Shown: positions 28,103 through 38,357 of the stretch, piece after piece
Numbering within the stretch: position 1 is the first letter of the stretch
How the letters are laid out: each line of letters starts with the position of its first letter
From: Micromonospora avicenniae
GTDB taxonomy: Bacteria > Actinomycetota > Actinomycetes > Mycobacteriales > Micromonosporaceae
Assembly (NCBI RefSeq): GCF_900156065.1
Contig: NZ_FTNF01000019.1
Span: forward strand, 35,826-99,825
Reading direction: 5' to 3'
Length of the DNA stretch: 64,000 nt
Made by a program: the position numbers and the translations under genes
The notes under the pieces: generated by a model
The model's input: only the letters and a program-made list of their open reading frames with translations
Told to the model about the DNA's origin: nothing
Database searches by the model: none

Positions 28103-30435
28103 GCGGCAGCCTCCACGAGATCGACGGGGACGAGGAGGGCGACGGGATAGGTGCTCATCAGATCTTGTAGGAGCAGCTCAGACCCACTGTAGACCCGCCC
28201 GGTGAACACATCGGTCACGTTGTGTCGGCGAAGTGACAGAAACGTGTCGCGCCAGCCGCCGTCGCGGGCCAGCCGCAGCGGGAGCCGGGTGGCGACGGCG
28301 ACCGCGCCACCCCGGTCGAAGGTGACCGCGTGCGACGCCGCCGGGCCGTGCGCCGCAACCGGGCGGTAGCCGGTGAACAGGTCGGGACGGCGGCGGCGCA
28401 GCCTCAGCGTGCGGGACACCACGAGCAGCTTCGCCGCGCCGCCGGCGTCGACCGGTGGCTGCCAGCCCGCGTCGAGGCGGGCCAGCAGCTGCCGGCGTAC
28501 GGCGAAGTCGACCGGACGGCGGTTGTCCGGGTCGACGAGCGAGTTGTCCCACAGCTCGGTGCCCTGGTAGGTGTCGGGCACGCCGGGCATGGCGAGCTGC
28601 ACGAGCTTCTGCCCCAGCGAGTTCGACCAGCCGGGCGGGGTGATGTCGTCGGCGAACGAGGTCAGCTCGGCACGCAGCTGCGGGTCGTCGTACATCCGGT
28701 CGACCGCCGCGTGCAGCGCCCGCTCGAAGGCCGGGTCGGGGTCGGCCCAGCTGGTCGACACCGACGCCTCCCGGGCGGCCTTCTCCACGTACGCGTGCAG
28801 GCGTTCGCGTTCGATGGGCCACGCGCCCACCGCGGTCTGCCAGAGCAGGTGCGCGAACGCCGGGTCGAGCAGCGGGACACGTCCCATCCAGTCGGTGACC
28901 CGTTCGGCCCACCGGTCCGGCAGCTCGGCGAGCACGGCGAGGCGCGCGCGTACGTCCTCGCTGCGCTTCGTGTCGTGGGTGGAGAGCGTGGTCATGGCGG
29001 CCGGCCAACGAGCGTGCCGGGCGGCGGCGAACCGGTGGAACTCCGCCGGCGGCACCCCGAAGTGCGCGGGGCTCCCGCCGACCTCGTTGAGCGCGACGAA
29101 TCTGCTCCACCGGTAGAAGGCGGTGTCCTCCACCCCCTTCGCCATCACCGCGCCGGTGAACTGGGGGAAACGCCGGGCCAGCTCGTCGTCCGGGTCCCGT
29201 AGCCGCCGGGTGACCGCGTCCAGCGCCCCGGTGAGGTCCGGGCGCCGGCGGCCGGCTTCCGCGCGGGCCGTGGCGAGGTGCCGGGTGCCGTTCGGCGGGT
29301 ATCCCCGGTAGACGGGAAAGGCGGCGGCCAGCTCGGCGAGGGCCGCACGGGCCGCGGCCGGCTCCACGTCGGACGCGAGGGTGGCGAGCCGGGCCAGCTC
29401 GGCGGCGAGCAGCCGGGTGGCGGCGGCGAGCTTCGTGTCGTGCGTCAGCTCCTGCCAGGAGGTACGGCGACCGACGAGCCGGTCGTCCAGCGCGGTGAAG
29501 TCGTCCTCCGCGGCCGGGTCGACGAAGAGCCCGGAGACCGCTGCCAGGGTTTCGTATCCGGTGGTGCCGTCGACCGGCCAGGCCGGCAACTCCTCGCCGT
29601 ACTCGAGGATCTTCTCCACGACCAGCCACCCGGCCGGCGCGGCGGCCCGCAGCCGGGCCAGGTAGCCGCCGGGGTCGCGGAGCCCGTCCGGGTGGTCGAC
29701 CCGGATGCCGTCGACCTCGCCGGCCGACGCCCAGCGGAGGACCAGTTCGTGGGTGGCGGCGAAGACCTCCGGGTCCTCGACCCGCAGGCCGGCGAGGTCG
29801 CTGACGGCGAAGAAGCGACGGTAGGTCAGTTCGGCGTCGCCACGCCGCCAGGAGACGAGTTCGTAGTGCTGGCGGTCGTGCACCTGCCGGGGAGTGCCGC
29901 CGGCGGTGCCGTCTGCGATCGGGAAGCGGTGCTCGTGGTAGCGCAGCTCACCGTCGACGATCTTGAGATCGTCGAGGGCGTCGGACGTGTCGGCCAGCAC
30001 CGGCAGCAGCAGCCGGCCGCGCTCCCAGTCGATGTCGAACCAGCGGGCGTACGCCGACGCGCGTCCTCGGCGCAGGACGTCCCACCAGGGCGGGTTGGCG
30101 GGCGGCACGGCCACCCCGGCGTGGTTGGGGACGATGTCCACCACCAGGCCGAGCCCGGCCGTACGCAACGCCCGCAGCAGCCGCTGCCGACCGGCCTCAC
30201 CGCCCAGTTCCGGGTTGACCGCCCGGTGGTCGACCACGTCGTAGCCGTGTGCCGAGCCGGGGGTGGCGGTGAGCAGCGGCGCGCTGTAGAGGTGCGTCAC
30301 GCCGAGGTCGGCGAGGTAGCCGGCGAGCCCGGCGGTGGCGTCCAGGTCGAACCCGGGACGTACCTGCACGCGGTAGGTGGCGCCGATCCGCGCGGTCGAC
30401 GGGGTGTTCGTCTCGTCCGTTCGGGGGGCGGACAT
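28099..30435 (-). CDS. treY: maltooligosyl trehalose synthase
   Basis: GH13 isomerase (778 aa) turning the reducing-end alpha-1,4 bond of a glucan into alpha,alpha-1,1. Motifs: TYRVQVRPGFDLDATAGLAGYLADLGVTHLYSAPLL at the N-terminus, VVDIVPNHAGV, GIRVDHPDGL (nucleophile Asp), WLVVEKILEYGEELP (acid Glu) and STHDTKRSEDVRARL. ATG 30435 lies 2 nt past the treX stop. An upstream in-frame extension to 30555 overlaps treX and is rejected. It works with treX, which debranches glycogen, and treZ. Confidence 0.97.
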
Positions 30436-30437
30436 CG

Positions 30438-32555
30438 TCAGACCGTCCTCTCCAGGACCACCAGGGAGCGGTCCGGCACCCGGATGGTGCCGCCCGCGCT
30501 GATCACGGTGACCCCGTCCGGGTTGGGTTCGGCGGTACTGATGACCCGCTCCCACTTCTGCCCGAACTCGCTGCCGGGCAGGGTGAAGTCCAACGGCGCG
30601 TCGTGGGCGTTGAAGCAGAGCAGGAACGAGCTGTCGTGGTGCCGCTGGCCGTACTGGCCGCGCTCGCGGATGCCCTCACCGTTGACGAAGAGCGCGACTG
30701 AGCGTCCGAAGTCGTTGCCCCAGTCGTCGCCGGTCATCTCCCGGCCGTCCAGGGTGTACCAAGCCAGGTCCGGCAACGGGGCGTCGGCCTCCCGGCCGCC
30801 GACGGCCAGGCCGGTGAAGAATCGGCGGCGGCGGAACACCTGGTGCCGGCGGCGGAACGCGACAAGCGTGCGGACGAACTCCAGGAGCTGCTCGTCGGCG
30901 TTGTCCCAGTCGACCCAGGCGAGCTCGCTGTCCTGGCAGTACGCGTTGTTGTTGCCCTGCTGGGTACGGCCCAGCTCGTCACCGTGCCCGATCATCGGCA
31001 CGCCCTGGGAGAGCATCAACGTGGCGAGGAAGTTGCGTCGCTGCCGGGCGCGCAGGGCCAGCACCGCGTCGTCGTCGGTCGGTCCCTCCACACCGCAGTT
31101 CCACGACCGGTTGTGGCTCTCCCCGTCCCGGTTCTCCTCACCGTTGGCCTCGTTGTGCTTGTCGTTGTACGACACGAGGTCGGCGAGGGTGAACCCGTCG
31201 TGGCAGGTGACGAAGTTGATGCTGTGGAACGGGCGGCGCCCGTCGTCCTGGTAGAGATCGGCGGAGCCGGAGATCCGGGAGGCGAACTCGGCCAGGGTCG
31301 CCGGCTCGCCACGCCAGAAGTCCCGCACGGTGTCCCGGTACTTACCGTTCCACTCCGTCCACTCCGGTGGGAAGTTGCCCACCTGGTAGCCGCCGGGGCC
31401 CACGTCCCACGGCTCGGCGATCAGCTTGACCTGGCTCACCACCGGGTCCTGCTGCACCACCTCGAAGAACGTGGAGAGGCGGTCGACCTCGTAGAACTCG
31501 CGGGCCAGGGTGGCGGCGAGGTCGAAGCGGAAACCGTCGACGTGCATCTCGGTGACCCAGTACCGCAGCGAATCCATGATCAGTTGAAGGGAGTGGGGGC
31601 TGCGCACGTTGAGACTGTTGCCGGTGCCGGTGTAGTCGACGAAGTACCGCCGATCCTCCTCGGAGAGCCGGTAGTAGCTCGGTGTGTCGATGCCCTTGAA
31701 GCTCAGGGTCGGCCCGAGGTGGTTGCCCTCCGCGGTGTGGTTGTAGACCACGTCGAGGATCACCTCGATGCCGGCGGAGTGCAGCGCCCGCACCATGCCG
31801 CGGAACTCCTGCACCTGCTGGCCGTGGCGGCCCGTCGCCGAGTAGCCGTGGTGCGGGGCGAAGAAGCCGATGGTGTTGTAGCCCCAGTAGTTGCGCAGCC
31901 CCAGATCGGCGAGGCGGTGGTCGTGCACGAACTGGTGCACCGGCATCAGCTCGATCGCGGTCACCCCCAGCCGCGTGAGGTGCTCGATCATCGCCGGTGA
32001 GGCGATGCCGGCGTACGTGCCGCGCAGCTCCTCCGGGATGTCGGGGTGGCGCATCGTCAGCCCGCGGACGTGTGCCTCGTAGATGACCGAGTGGTGGTAC
32101 GGGGTGCGCGGCGGTTTGTCGTTGCCCCAGTCGAAGTAGGGGTTCACCACGACGGACTTGGGCATGAACGGCGCCGAGTCGACCTCGGACATCCGATCCG
32201 GGTCGGCCGGGTCGTAGTCGTAGACCGCGGGATCCCACGTGACGTCGCCGTCGAGCGCCTTGGCGTACGGGTCGAGCAGCAGCTTGTGCGGGTTGCAGCG
32301 CGGCCCGTTGGCCGGGTCGTACGGGCCGTGGACGCGGTAGCCGTACCGCTGCCCGGGTTCGACGCCGGGCAGGTACGCGTGCCAGACGTACGCGTCGACC
32401 TCGCGCAACTCGATCCGGCGCTCGGCGCCGGTGTCCCACTCGTCGAAGAGGCAGAGTTCGACCCTCTCTGCCACCTGCGAGAAGAGGGCGAAGTTGGTGC
32501 CCATCCCGTCGTACGTGGCGCCGAGGGGGTAGCGCTCACCCGGCCAGACCTGCAT
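30438..32555 (-). CDS. treX: glycogen debranching enzyme
   Basis: GH13 isoamylase-type enzyme (705 aa) hydrolysing alpha-1,6 branches of glycogen. CBM48 domain at the start (YPLGATYDGMGTNFALFSQVAERVELCLFD). GH13 regions are VILDVVYNHTAEG, DGFRFDLAATL, the acid in KLIAEPWDVGPGGYQVG, and NFVTCHDGFTLADLVSYN. ATG 32555 has AAGGAGCG 5 nt upstream, which rules out the longer frame from 32594. It is first in the treX-treY-treZ operon, which makes trehalose from glycogen, and is divergent from the GT4 glycosyltransferase. Confidence 0.96.
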   Translation of the reverse strand: MQVWPGERYPLGATYDGMGTNFALFSQVAERVELCLFDEWDTGAERRIELREVDAYVWHAYLPGVEPGQRYGYRVHGPYDPANGPRCNPHKLLLDPYAKALDGDVTWDPAVYDYDPADPDRMSEVDSAPFMPKSVVVNPYFDWGNDKPPRTPYHHSVIYEAHVRGLTMRHPDIPEELRGTYAGIASPAMIEHLTRLGVTAIELMPVHQFVHDHRLADLGLRNYWGYNTIGFFAPHHGYSATGRHGQQVQEFRGMVRALHSAGIEVILDVVYNHTAEGNHLGPTLSFKGIDTPSYYRLSEEDRRYFVDYTGTGNSLNVRSPHSLQLIMDSLRYWVTEMHVDGFRFDLAATLAREFYEVDRLSTFFEVVQQDPVVSQVKLIAEPWDVGPGGYQVGNFPPEWTEWNGKYRDTVRDFWRGEPATLAEFASRISGSADLYQDDGRRPFHSINFVTCHDGFTLADLVSYNDKHNEANGEENRDGESHNRSWNCGVEGPTDDDAVLALRARQRRNFLATLMLSQGVPMIGHGDELGRTQQGNNNAYCQDSELAWVDWDNADEQLLEFVRTLVAFRRRHQVFRRRRFFTGLAVGGREADAPLPDLAWYTLDGREMTGDDWGNDFGRSVALFVNGEGIRERGQYGQRHHDSSFLLCFNAHDAPLDFTLPGSEFGQKWERVISTAEPNPDGVTVISAGGTIRVPDRSLVVLERTV

Positions 32556-32878
32556 GTCGCTCCTTCGGTTCCGATCATGAGCGCACCGCGTCATGAGCGC
32601 ACCGCACGGTGGGCCGCACGATGCGCACGGCGGTAATGCCCCGCACCCGCTCCGGCCAATCCGCCCTTTCAGCCGACGGGGGAAATCCGTCCGAGTCGGA
32701 CAGGTCGGCCGTTCAGGTGTCGTCCGTCACCTCTGACCCTTTTCGGGATGCGATCCACGGCCGGATGGCTTTTCCTTGTTCAGGGACGCGCACGTACCCG
32801 CGCCTCGATCCCGCCCACCACCCTGCCTACGCCGCCATCGCCGCCGGCGCGTACGCCCCTGCCTGGACGGAGACAGTT
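32556..32878. other. divergent promoter region, treX operon / GT4 gene
   Basis: About 320 nt between divergent start codons. No gene is supported. AT-richer patches near 32760-32785 (TTTTCCTTGTTC) may hold promoter elements. I see no SigF-type match and no riboswitch. Confidence 0.45.
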
Positions 32879-34279
32879 GTGACCACTCTGCGGGTCGGCG
32901 AGCCGCTCGCCATCGCCCCGGACCGGACCTGCCGGCCCACCCTGACCCGTGCTCAGATCCCGCAGCCCGCCGGCGCCGCGGCCGGTCCCGCGCCGCAACG
33001 CATCCTGATGCTGTCCTGGGAGTACCCGCCGGTCCTCGTCGGTGGCCTCGGCCGGCACGTGCACGCACTCTCCGTCGCCCTCGCCGCCGCCGGCCACGAC
33101 GTCACAGTCGTCACCCGCCACGCCGACGGCGCCCCACTCGAGGAGTACGCCGACGGCGTCCGCGTCATCCGCGCACCCGAAGACCCCGTCACCTTCCCCC
33201 TGGCCACCAACAGCCTCCTGGCCTGGACCATGGCCTTCAACCACACCCTCACCCGCGCCGCCCTACGCGCCACCGAAGCCGGCGACTACGACGTCATCCA
33301 CGCCCACGACTGGCTCGTCGCCCACACCGCGATGACGTTGCGCGAGCACCTCGACATCCCGCTCGTCACGACCATCCACGCCACCGAGGCCGGCCGGCAC
33401 CAGGGCTGGCTGCCCGAGGAGATGAACCGCACCATCCACGGCGTCGAACACTGGCTGGCGAGCGAGTCCGGCCGGGTGATCGTCTGCTCGGGGTACATGT
33501 CCCACGAGGTGACCACGCTCTTCGGTGTGCCGTCCGCCCGGGTCGACGTGGTGCCCAACGGGGTCGAACCGCACCGCTGGCGCGCGCCGCGCACGGCGGT
33601 CGCCGCGGCGCGGGCCCGGTTCGCCGGAAACGGGCCGCTCGTCACCTTCGCCGGCCGGCTGGTCTACGAGAAGGGCGTGCAGCACCTGCTCGCCGCGGTT
33701 CCCCGACTGCGGGAGCGGCACCCGGGGCTGCGGGTGGTGATCGCCGGCGACGGCCCCTACCGCGGGGAACTGGAGGCCGAGGTGCACCGGTTGGGCCTCG
33801 GCGGCACGGTGGAGATGCCGGGCTTCCTCGGCGGCGGGGAGTTGCCGGCGCTGATGGCCGCGTCGGACTGCTTCGTGGTGCCGAGCATCTACGAGCCGTT
33901 CGGCATGGTGGCCCTGGAGGGCGCGGCGGCCGGCGCGCCGATCGCGGTCTCGGTGACCGGCGGGCTCGCCGAGATCGTCGAGCCGGGCGTCACCGGGATG
34001 ACGTTCCAGCCGCAGGACCCGGACGGGCTGGTCGAGGCCGTACACGCGCTGCTCGCCGACCCGGACCGGGCGCGTGCCCTGGCTCGGCAGGCCGGCGCGC
34101 TGGTGCGCGAGCAGTACGGCTGGTCGGCGATCGCCCGGCGCACCGCCGCCTCGTACGCGGCCGCGATCTCCGGCGGCCCGGCGTTCGCCGCCGAGCGGGC
34201 CGAGCAGCGCATGGCGGCGGGCCGGACGCTGCCGCCGGTCTCGGCCGGCAACCTGCTCGCCGCCGCCGGCCTGCGCTGA
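32879..34279 (+). CDS. GT4 glycosyltransferase, glycogen synthase / Rv3032-like alpha-glucosyltransferase
   Basis: 466-aa GT-B enzyme that probably transfers glucose from a nucleotide sugar onto an alpha-1,4-glucan or methylglucose polysaccharide. The N-terminal domain begins RILMLSWEYPPVLVGGLGRHVHALS, nearly the Rv3032 opening. The C-terminal domain has FAGRLVYEKGVQHLL and the nucleotide-sugar motif EPFGMVALEGAAAGAP (E-x7-E). Start: GTG 32879 (MTTLRVGEPL) with GGAG about 6 nt upstream. Open frame to 32609 would add 90 low-complexity residues and is rejected. Its place opposite treX suggests opposite directions of glucan flow, building versus converting to trehalose (inference). Confidence 0.9.
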   Translation: MTTLRVGEPLAIAPDRTCRPTLTRAQIPQPAGAAAGPAPQRILMLSWEYPPVLVGGLGRHVHALSVALAAAGHDVTVVTRHADGAPLEEYADGVRVIRAPEDPVTFPLATNSLLAWTMAFNHTLTRAALRATEAGDYDVIHAHDWLVAHTAMTLREHLDIPLVTTIHATEAGRHQGWLPEEMNRTIHGVEHWLASESGRVIVCSGYMSHEVTTLFGVPSARVDVVPNGVEPHRWRAPRTAVAAARARFAGNGPLVTFAGRLVYEKGVQHLLAAVPRLRERHPGLRVVIAGDGPYRGELEAEVHRLGLGGTVEMPGFLGGGELPALMAASDCFVVPSIYEPFGMVALEGAAAGAPIAVSVTGGLAEIVEPGVTGMTFQPQDPDGLVEAVHALLADPDRARALARQAGALVREQYGWSAIARRTAASYAAAISGGPAFAAERAEQRMAAGRTLPPVSAGNLLAAAGLR

Positions 34280-34380
34280 GGCTCGCCCGCCCGACGCTAC
34301 GAAGCTGCGACCGTCGCGGCCCCGGCATCGGACGGGGCGCAGCGTGCGGCAGCGGGGTGCGGGCGCGAGGTGCGGTGCCC

Positions 34381-34541
34381 GGCAGCGGCACGCGGAGTGC
34401 GGGGTGCGGGGTGCGGGGTGCGGCAGCGGCACGCGGAGTGCGGGGTGCGGGGTGCGGCAGCGGCACGCGGAGTGCGGGGTGCGGCAGCGGCGCGCGGAGT
34501 GCGGGGTGCGGGGTGCGGGGGTGTGGCAGCGGCGTGCCTCC
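34381..34541. repeat. nested minisatellite: 20-bp core plus variable heptamers
   Basis: A 20-bp core beginning GGCAGCGGCACGCGG occurs at 34381, 34422, 34456 and 34483 (the last with one change), plus a partial core near 34525. Each is followed by heptamers GGGGTGC in 3, 2, 1 and 2 copies. The pattern suggests replication slippage at two scales. No gene reads through it convincingly. Confidence 0.85.
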
Positions 34542-34565
34542 GGGGCCTCGATACCGCTGCGTGGC

Positions 34566-34629
34566 GCCTTTGGAGCTGAGTCGCCTACGACATCAACGCC
34601 GATCCGTTTACGACATCAGCTCCAAAGGC
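34566..34629. repeat. 14-bp inverted repeat with internal direct repeat
   Basis: Perfect arms GCCTTTGGAGCTGA (34566-34579) and its complement (34616-34629) around 36 nt. Inside, TACGACATCA occurs twice. It resembles a short palindromic interspersed element rather than a simple terminator because the loop is long. Confidence 0.6.
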
Positions 34630-34782
34630 TGCCAACCTCGAACACCCACACCGACACCGCCGACGCCGATCCCCGCCGACCCGAAGACCGAACACCGCCG
34701 GCCTGAACCCCGAACTCCGAACTCCGAACCACGAACACGAGGGTTCAGCGCCGGCGTGGCACCCGGGTCCGGCACGACAGGC

Positions 34783-34822
34783 GACAGGCCGCCCACCCCT
34801 CGCGGGATCGGCGGCCTGTCGG
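34783..34822 (-). terminator. terminator of gltA
   Basis: 12-bp perfect stem (CGACAGGCCGCC at 34783-34794, complement at 34811-34822), 16-nt loop, starting 18 nt beyond the citrate synthase stop. Confidence 0.75.
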
Positions 34823-34839
34823 TGGTGCCGGAAGGCGGA

Positions 34840-36123
<1,284 letters not shown>

Positions 36124-36235
36124 CTGGTTCCTCGCTTCGCCGGCATATCTTCATTGAATTGCCTTCGCTTTTACCGTAATCGCGGTTCCGGGGACACCAC
36201 CTACGGTGGTTCGGGGGTGAGGTATGCGTCACCCG

Positions 36236-36262
36236 ATTCCCGACCGTCCGGATCGGGAAACC
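36236..36262 (-). promoter_or_regulatory. weak SigF-like promoter of gltA; same bases form a small hairpin
   Basis: Minus strand: GGTTT (36258-36262), 16 nt, GGGAAT (36236-36241), one mismatch to GGGTAT. The bases TTCCCGA/TCGGGAA (36237-36243, 36253-36259) also pair, so this may instead be the weak terminator of the sulfatase operon. Confidence 0.3.
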
Positions 36263-36281
36263 GACGAAGCGAGCGGACGGA

Positions 36282-38357
36282 TCAGGAGAGGGCGAGCAGG
36301 CGTAACCCGCCGTCGGCGCCGACCTGGTAGACGTCGAGCCGGTTCTTCCCGGCGCGGAAGAGTTGGTCGTCGGCGAGCAGGGCGGCGAACCGGCGGCCAC
36401 CCGGATCGGGCGGCACCACCGGCACGACCGCGCCGACGCGCCCGTTCACCGCCACCGCGAGCAGCGTGCCGTCGGGGACGGTGTCCGGGACGGTCCCCCA
36501 GATCAGCGCCGGCAGCGTTCCGGTGTCGGGGTCGACGGAACGGAACCCGGCCAGGTCGGCGACCCGGGCCGAGCCGCCACCCGGTGGATGCTCCGCCACG
36601 GTCGTACCGACCAGCGGGTGTACGGCCGGCAGGGGCACGGGCTTCGGCACCCCGTCCGGAATGGGTGTCGGCTCGCCCGGGCGGTCGTAGAAGTGCTTCT
36701 GCCCAGCCGGTCGCGGGGTGGCCCGGGCGGAGCGCCCGTCGACCCGCCACGGGATCCGGACACCCGCCTCGTCCGCCATGGTCGGCAGCAGGTCGACGTG
36801 CTCCCAGTTGCGGTCGTCGATCCGCCCGGTGCGCTGGCCGGGCTCCTTCACGAACAGCGGCACCCAGGCGACCTCGCCGGGCGCCGCCTTGATGGCGTCC
36901 ATGCCACGGCCCTGGAACCCCTGGGTGAAGCTCACCCCGTGGTCGGCGGTCACCACCACCATCGCCTGGTCGTAGAGACCGGAGGCGCGCAGCGTACGCA
37001 GCGTCTCCCCGATCAGCCGGTCGGTGTAGCCGAGCTGGGCCAGGTGCCGCTGCCGGGCCAGCTCGACCCAGCCGGCGCCCTCGTTCGGCAGGTCGTCCGG
37101 TCCGTCGTAGCGGGCCCCGGAGGGCAGGAAGGCCCACGGCGAGTGCGGCATCAGCAGGTGCAGGAAGTGCAGCGTGGGCCGGGGCGCCGGCTTCAGGCCG
37201 GCCAGGAAGCTGGTGAACCGGGCAGGCTGGTTGTCGTCGAGGCTGTCCCACCGGAACTTCGGGTCGTCGGGAATCGGCTCCGCGGCGTCCAGCCCGGCCT
37301 CGGCCGCGGTCTGTTCCCGGTAGGAGTCCTCCGGGTCGATCCGGCTGTCCCGTGGCGCGGTGATCTGGCCGAGCAGCTTGCCGGTCTCCCGCACCAGCAC
37401 GCCGAGTCCCTGCTCGGGGGCGACCGGCTGCTCGCAGCGGCTGGGCGGGCAGAGCCGGGTGATGCTCTCCTCGGCGCGGATGTCGTACAGGCCGCCGAAG
37501 GCGGTGAAGAGGTTCTCCGGGTACTGCGAGTAGTGCGGTGCGACGTCGCGCGCCGGATAGCGACCGGTGAGCATGGCCGGCAGCGCGTACGGCGTCCACC
37601 CGCTGACGCCCGTGGCGTCGCGGTACCAGGTCGAACCCGCGGCCAGCTCGGCGAAGTGCGGGAACCGCGTCGCGTCGACCCGGCCGTCCGGGCCCAGCAG
37701 GGAGACCAGCGGCAGCTCGTCGAGGACCAGCATCACGACCGGCGGGTGTACGGAGGTGGCCGCGGCGCCGGTCGCGCCGTCGGTCGAACGCGGCAGCACC
37801 AGCACCGAGGTGGGTGAGACGAGCAGGAACAGCCCCACGAACGCCAGCGGTCCGGCGGCGGCCACCCGCAGCACCCGGCCCGGCGCCCGCCACCGCCGGT
37901 GGGCCGCCGCGCCGGCGACACCGACCACCGCGGCCACCAGGAGCAGCGGTACGCCCCGCAGCGGCAGGACGTGCCGGCCGACCTGCACGGCGAGCGCGGC
38001 GGTCAGCAGCCCGACGAGCAGCGTGTGCGTCACCGAACGGGCGACCCGCCCGGCCAGCCGGGTGAGCGCACCGAGCAGCGCGAGCGGCACGGTGGGCACC
38101 ACCGCGATCAGCGCGACAAGCAGCAGGATCTGCTCCCGGTCGGCGCGATGGAACAGGAAGAAGTCTGGGCTGCGGCCGAGCACGTCCAGCAACGGCTGGG
38201 TCACCACCAGCCCGACCAGCGCGACGATCTCCAGCAACCGGCCCAACTCGGACCGCAGGCCCGCCGCCCAGCGACCACGGCGCGCGCCCGCCGCGGCGCC
38301 ATCGGCCGGCCCCGGCCCGGTCGCCGGGGCGTTCGGCGGCGCGGGGGGCTCAGCCAC
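36282..38357 (-). CDS. membrane-anchored sulfatase/phosphoglycerol-transferase-like protein
   Basis: 691 aa. About five membrane helices in the first 220 residues are followed by an alkaline-phosphatase-superfamily domain: metal/active-site stretch VVMLVLDELPLVSLLG, the nucleophile region SGWTPYALPAMLTGRYPA, and the metal motif MVVVTADHGVSF. This layout resembles LtaS-type enzymes that modify envelope polymers, but no lipoteichoic-acid gene is near. The GTG 38357 start overlaps the methyltransferase stop by 8 nt (GTGGCTGA), which places it as the third gene of the operon; the longer open frame to 38702 is the wrong frame of the methyltransferase. An extracytoplasmic catalytic domain is inferred. 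Confidence 0.83.
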   Translation of the reverse strand: MAEPPAPPNAPATGPGPADGAAAGARRGRWAAGLRSELGRLLEIVALVGLVVTQPLLDVLGRSPDFFLFHRADREQILLLVALIAVVPTVPLALLGALTRLAGRVARSVTHTLLVGLLTAALAVQVGRHVLPLRGVPLLLVAAVVGVAGAAAHRRWRAPGRVLRVAAAGPLAFVGLFLLVSPTSVLVLPRSTDGATGAAATSVHPPVVMLVLDELPLVSLLGPDGRVDATRFPHFAELAAGSTWYRDATGVSGWTPYALPAMLTGRYPARDVAPHYSQYPENLFTAFGGLYDIRAEESITRLCPPSRCEQPVAPEQGLGVLVRETGKLLGQITAPRDSRIDPEDSYREQTAAEAGLDAAEPIPDDPKFRWDSLDDNQPARFTSFLAGLKPAPRPTLHFLHLLMPHSPWAFLPSGARYDGPDDLPNEGAGWVELARQRHLAQLGYTDRLIGETLRTLRASGLYDQAMVVVTADHGVSFTQGFQGRGMDAIKAAPGEVAWVPLFVKEPGQRTGRIDDRNWEHVDLLPTMADEAGVRIPWRVDGRSARATPRPAGQKHFYDRPGEPTPIPDGVPKPVPLPAVHPLVGTTVAEHPPGGGSARVADLAGFRSVDPDTGTLPALIWGTVPDTVPDGTLLAVAVNGRVGAVVPVVPPDPGGRRFAALLADDQLFRAGKNRLDVYQVGADGGLRLLALS

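Noticed and set aside
32609..32878. 90-residue N-terminal extension of the GT4 glycosyltransferase
   Set aside because: Low-complexity, unlike any GT4 N-terminus; GTG 32879 has its own ribosome site and begins where the family begins.
34381..34541. CRISPR array
   Set aside because: Spacing elements are themselves heptamer repeats, not unique spacers, and no cas genes are in the window.
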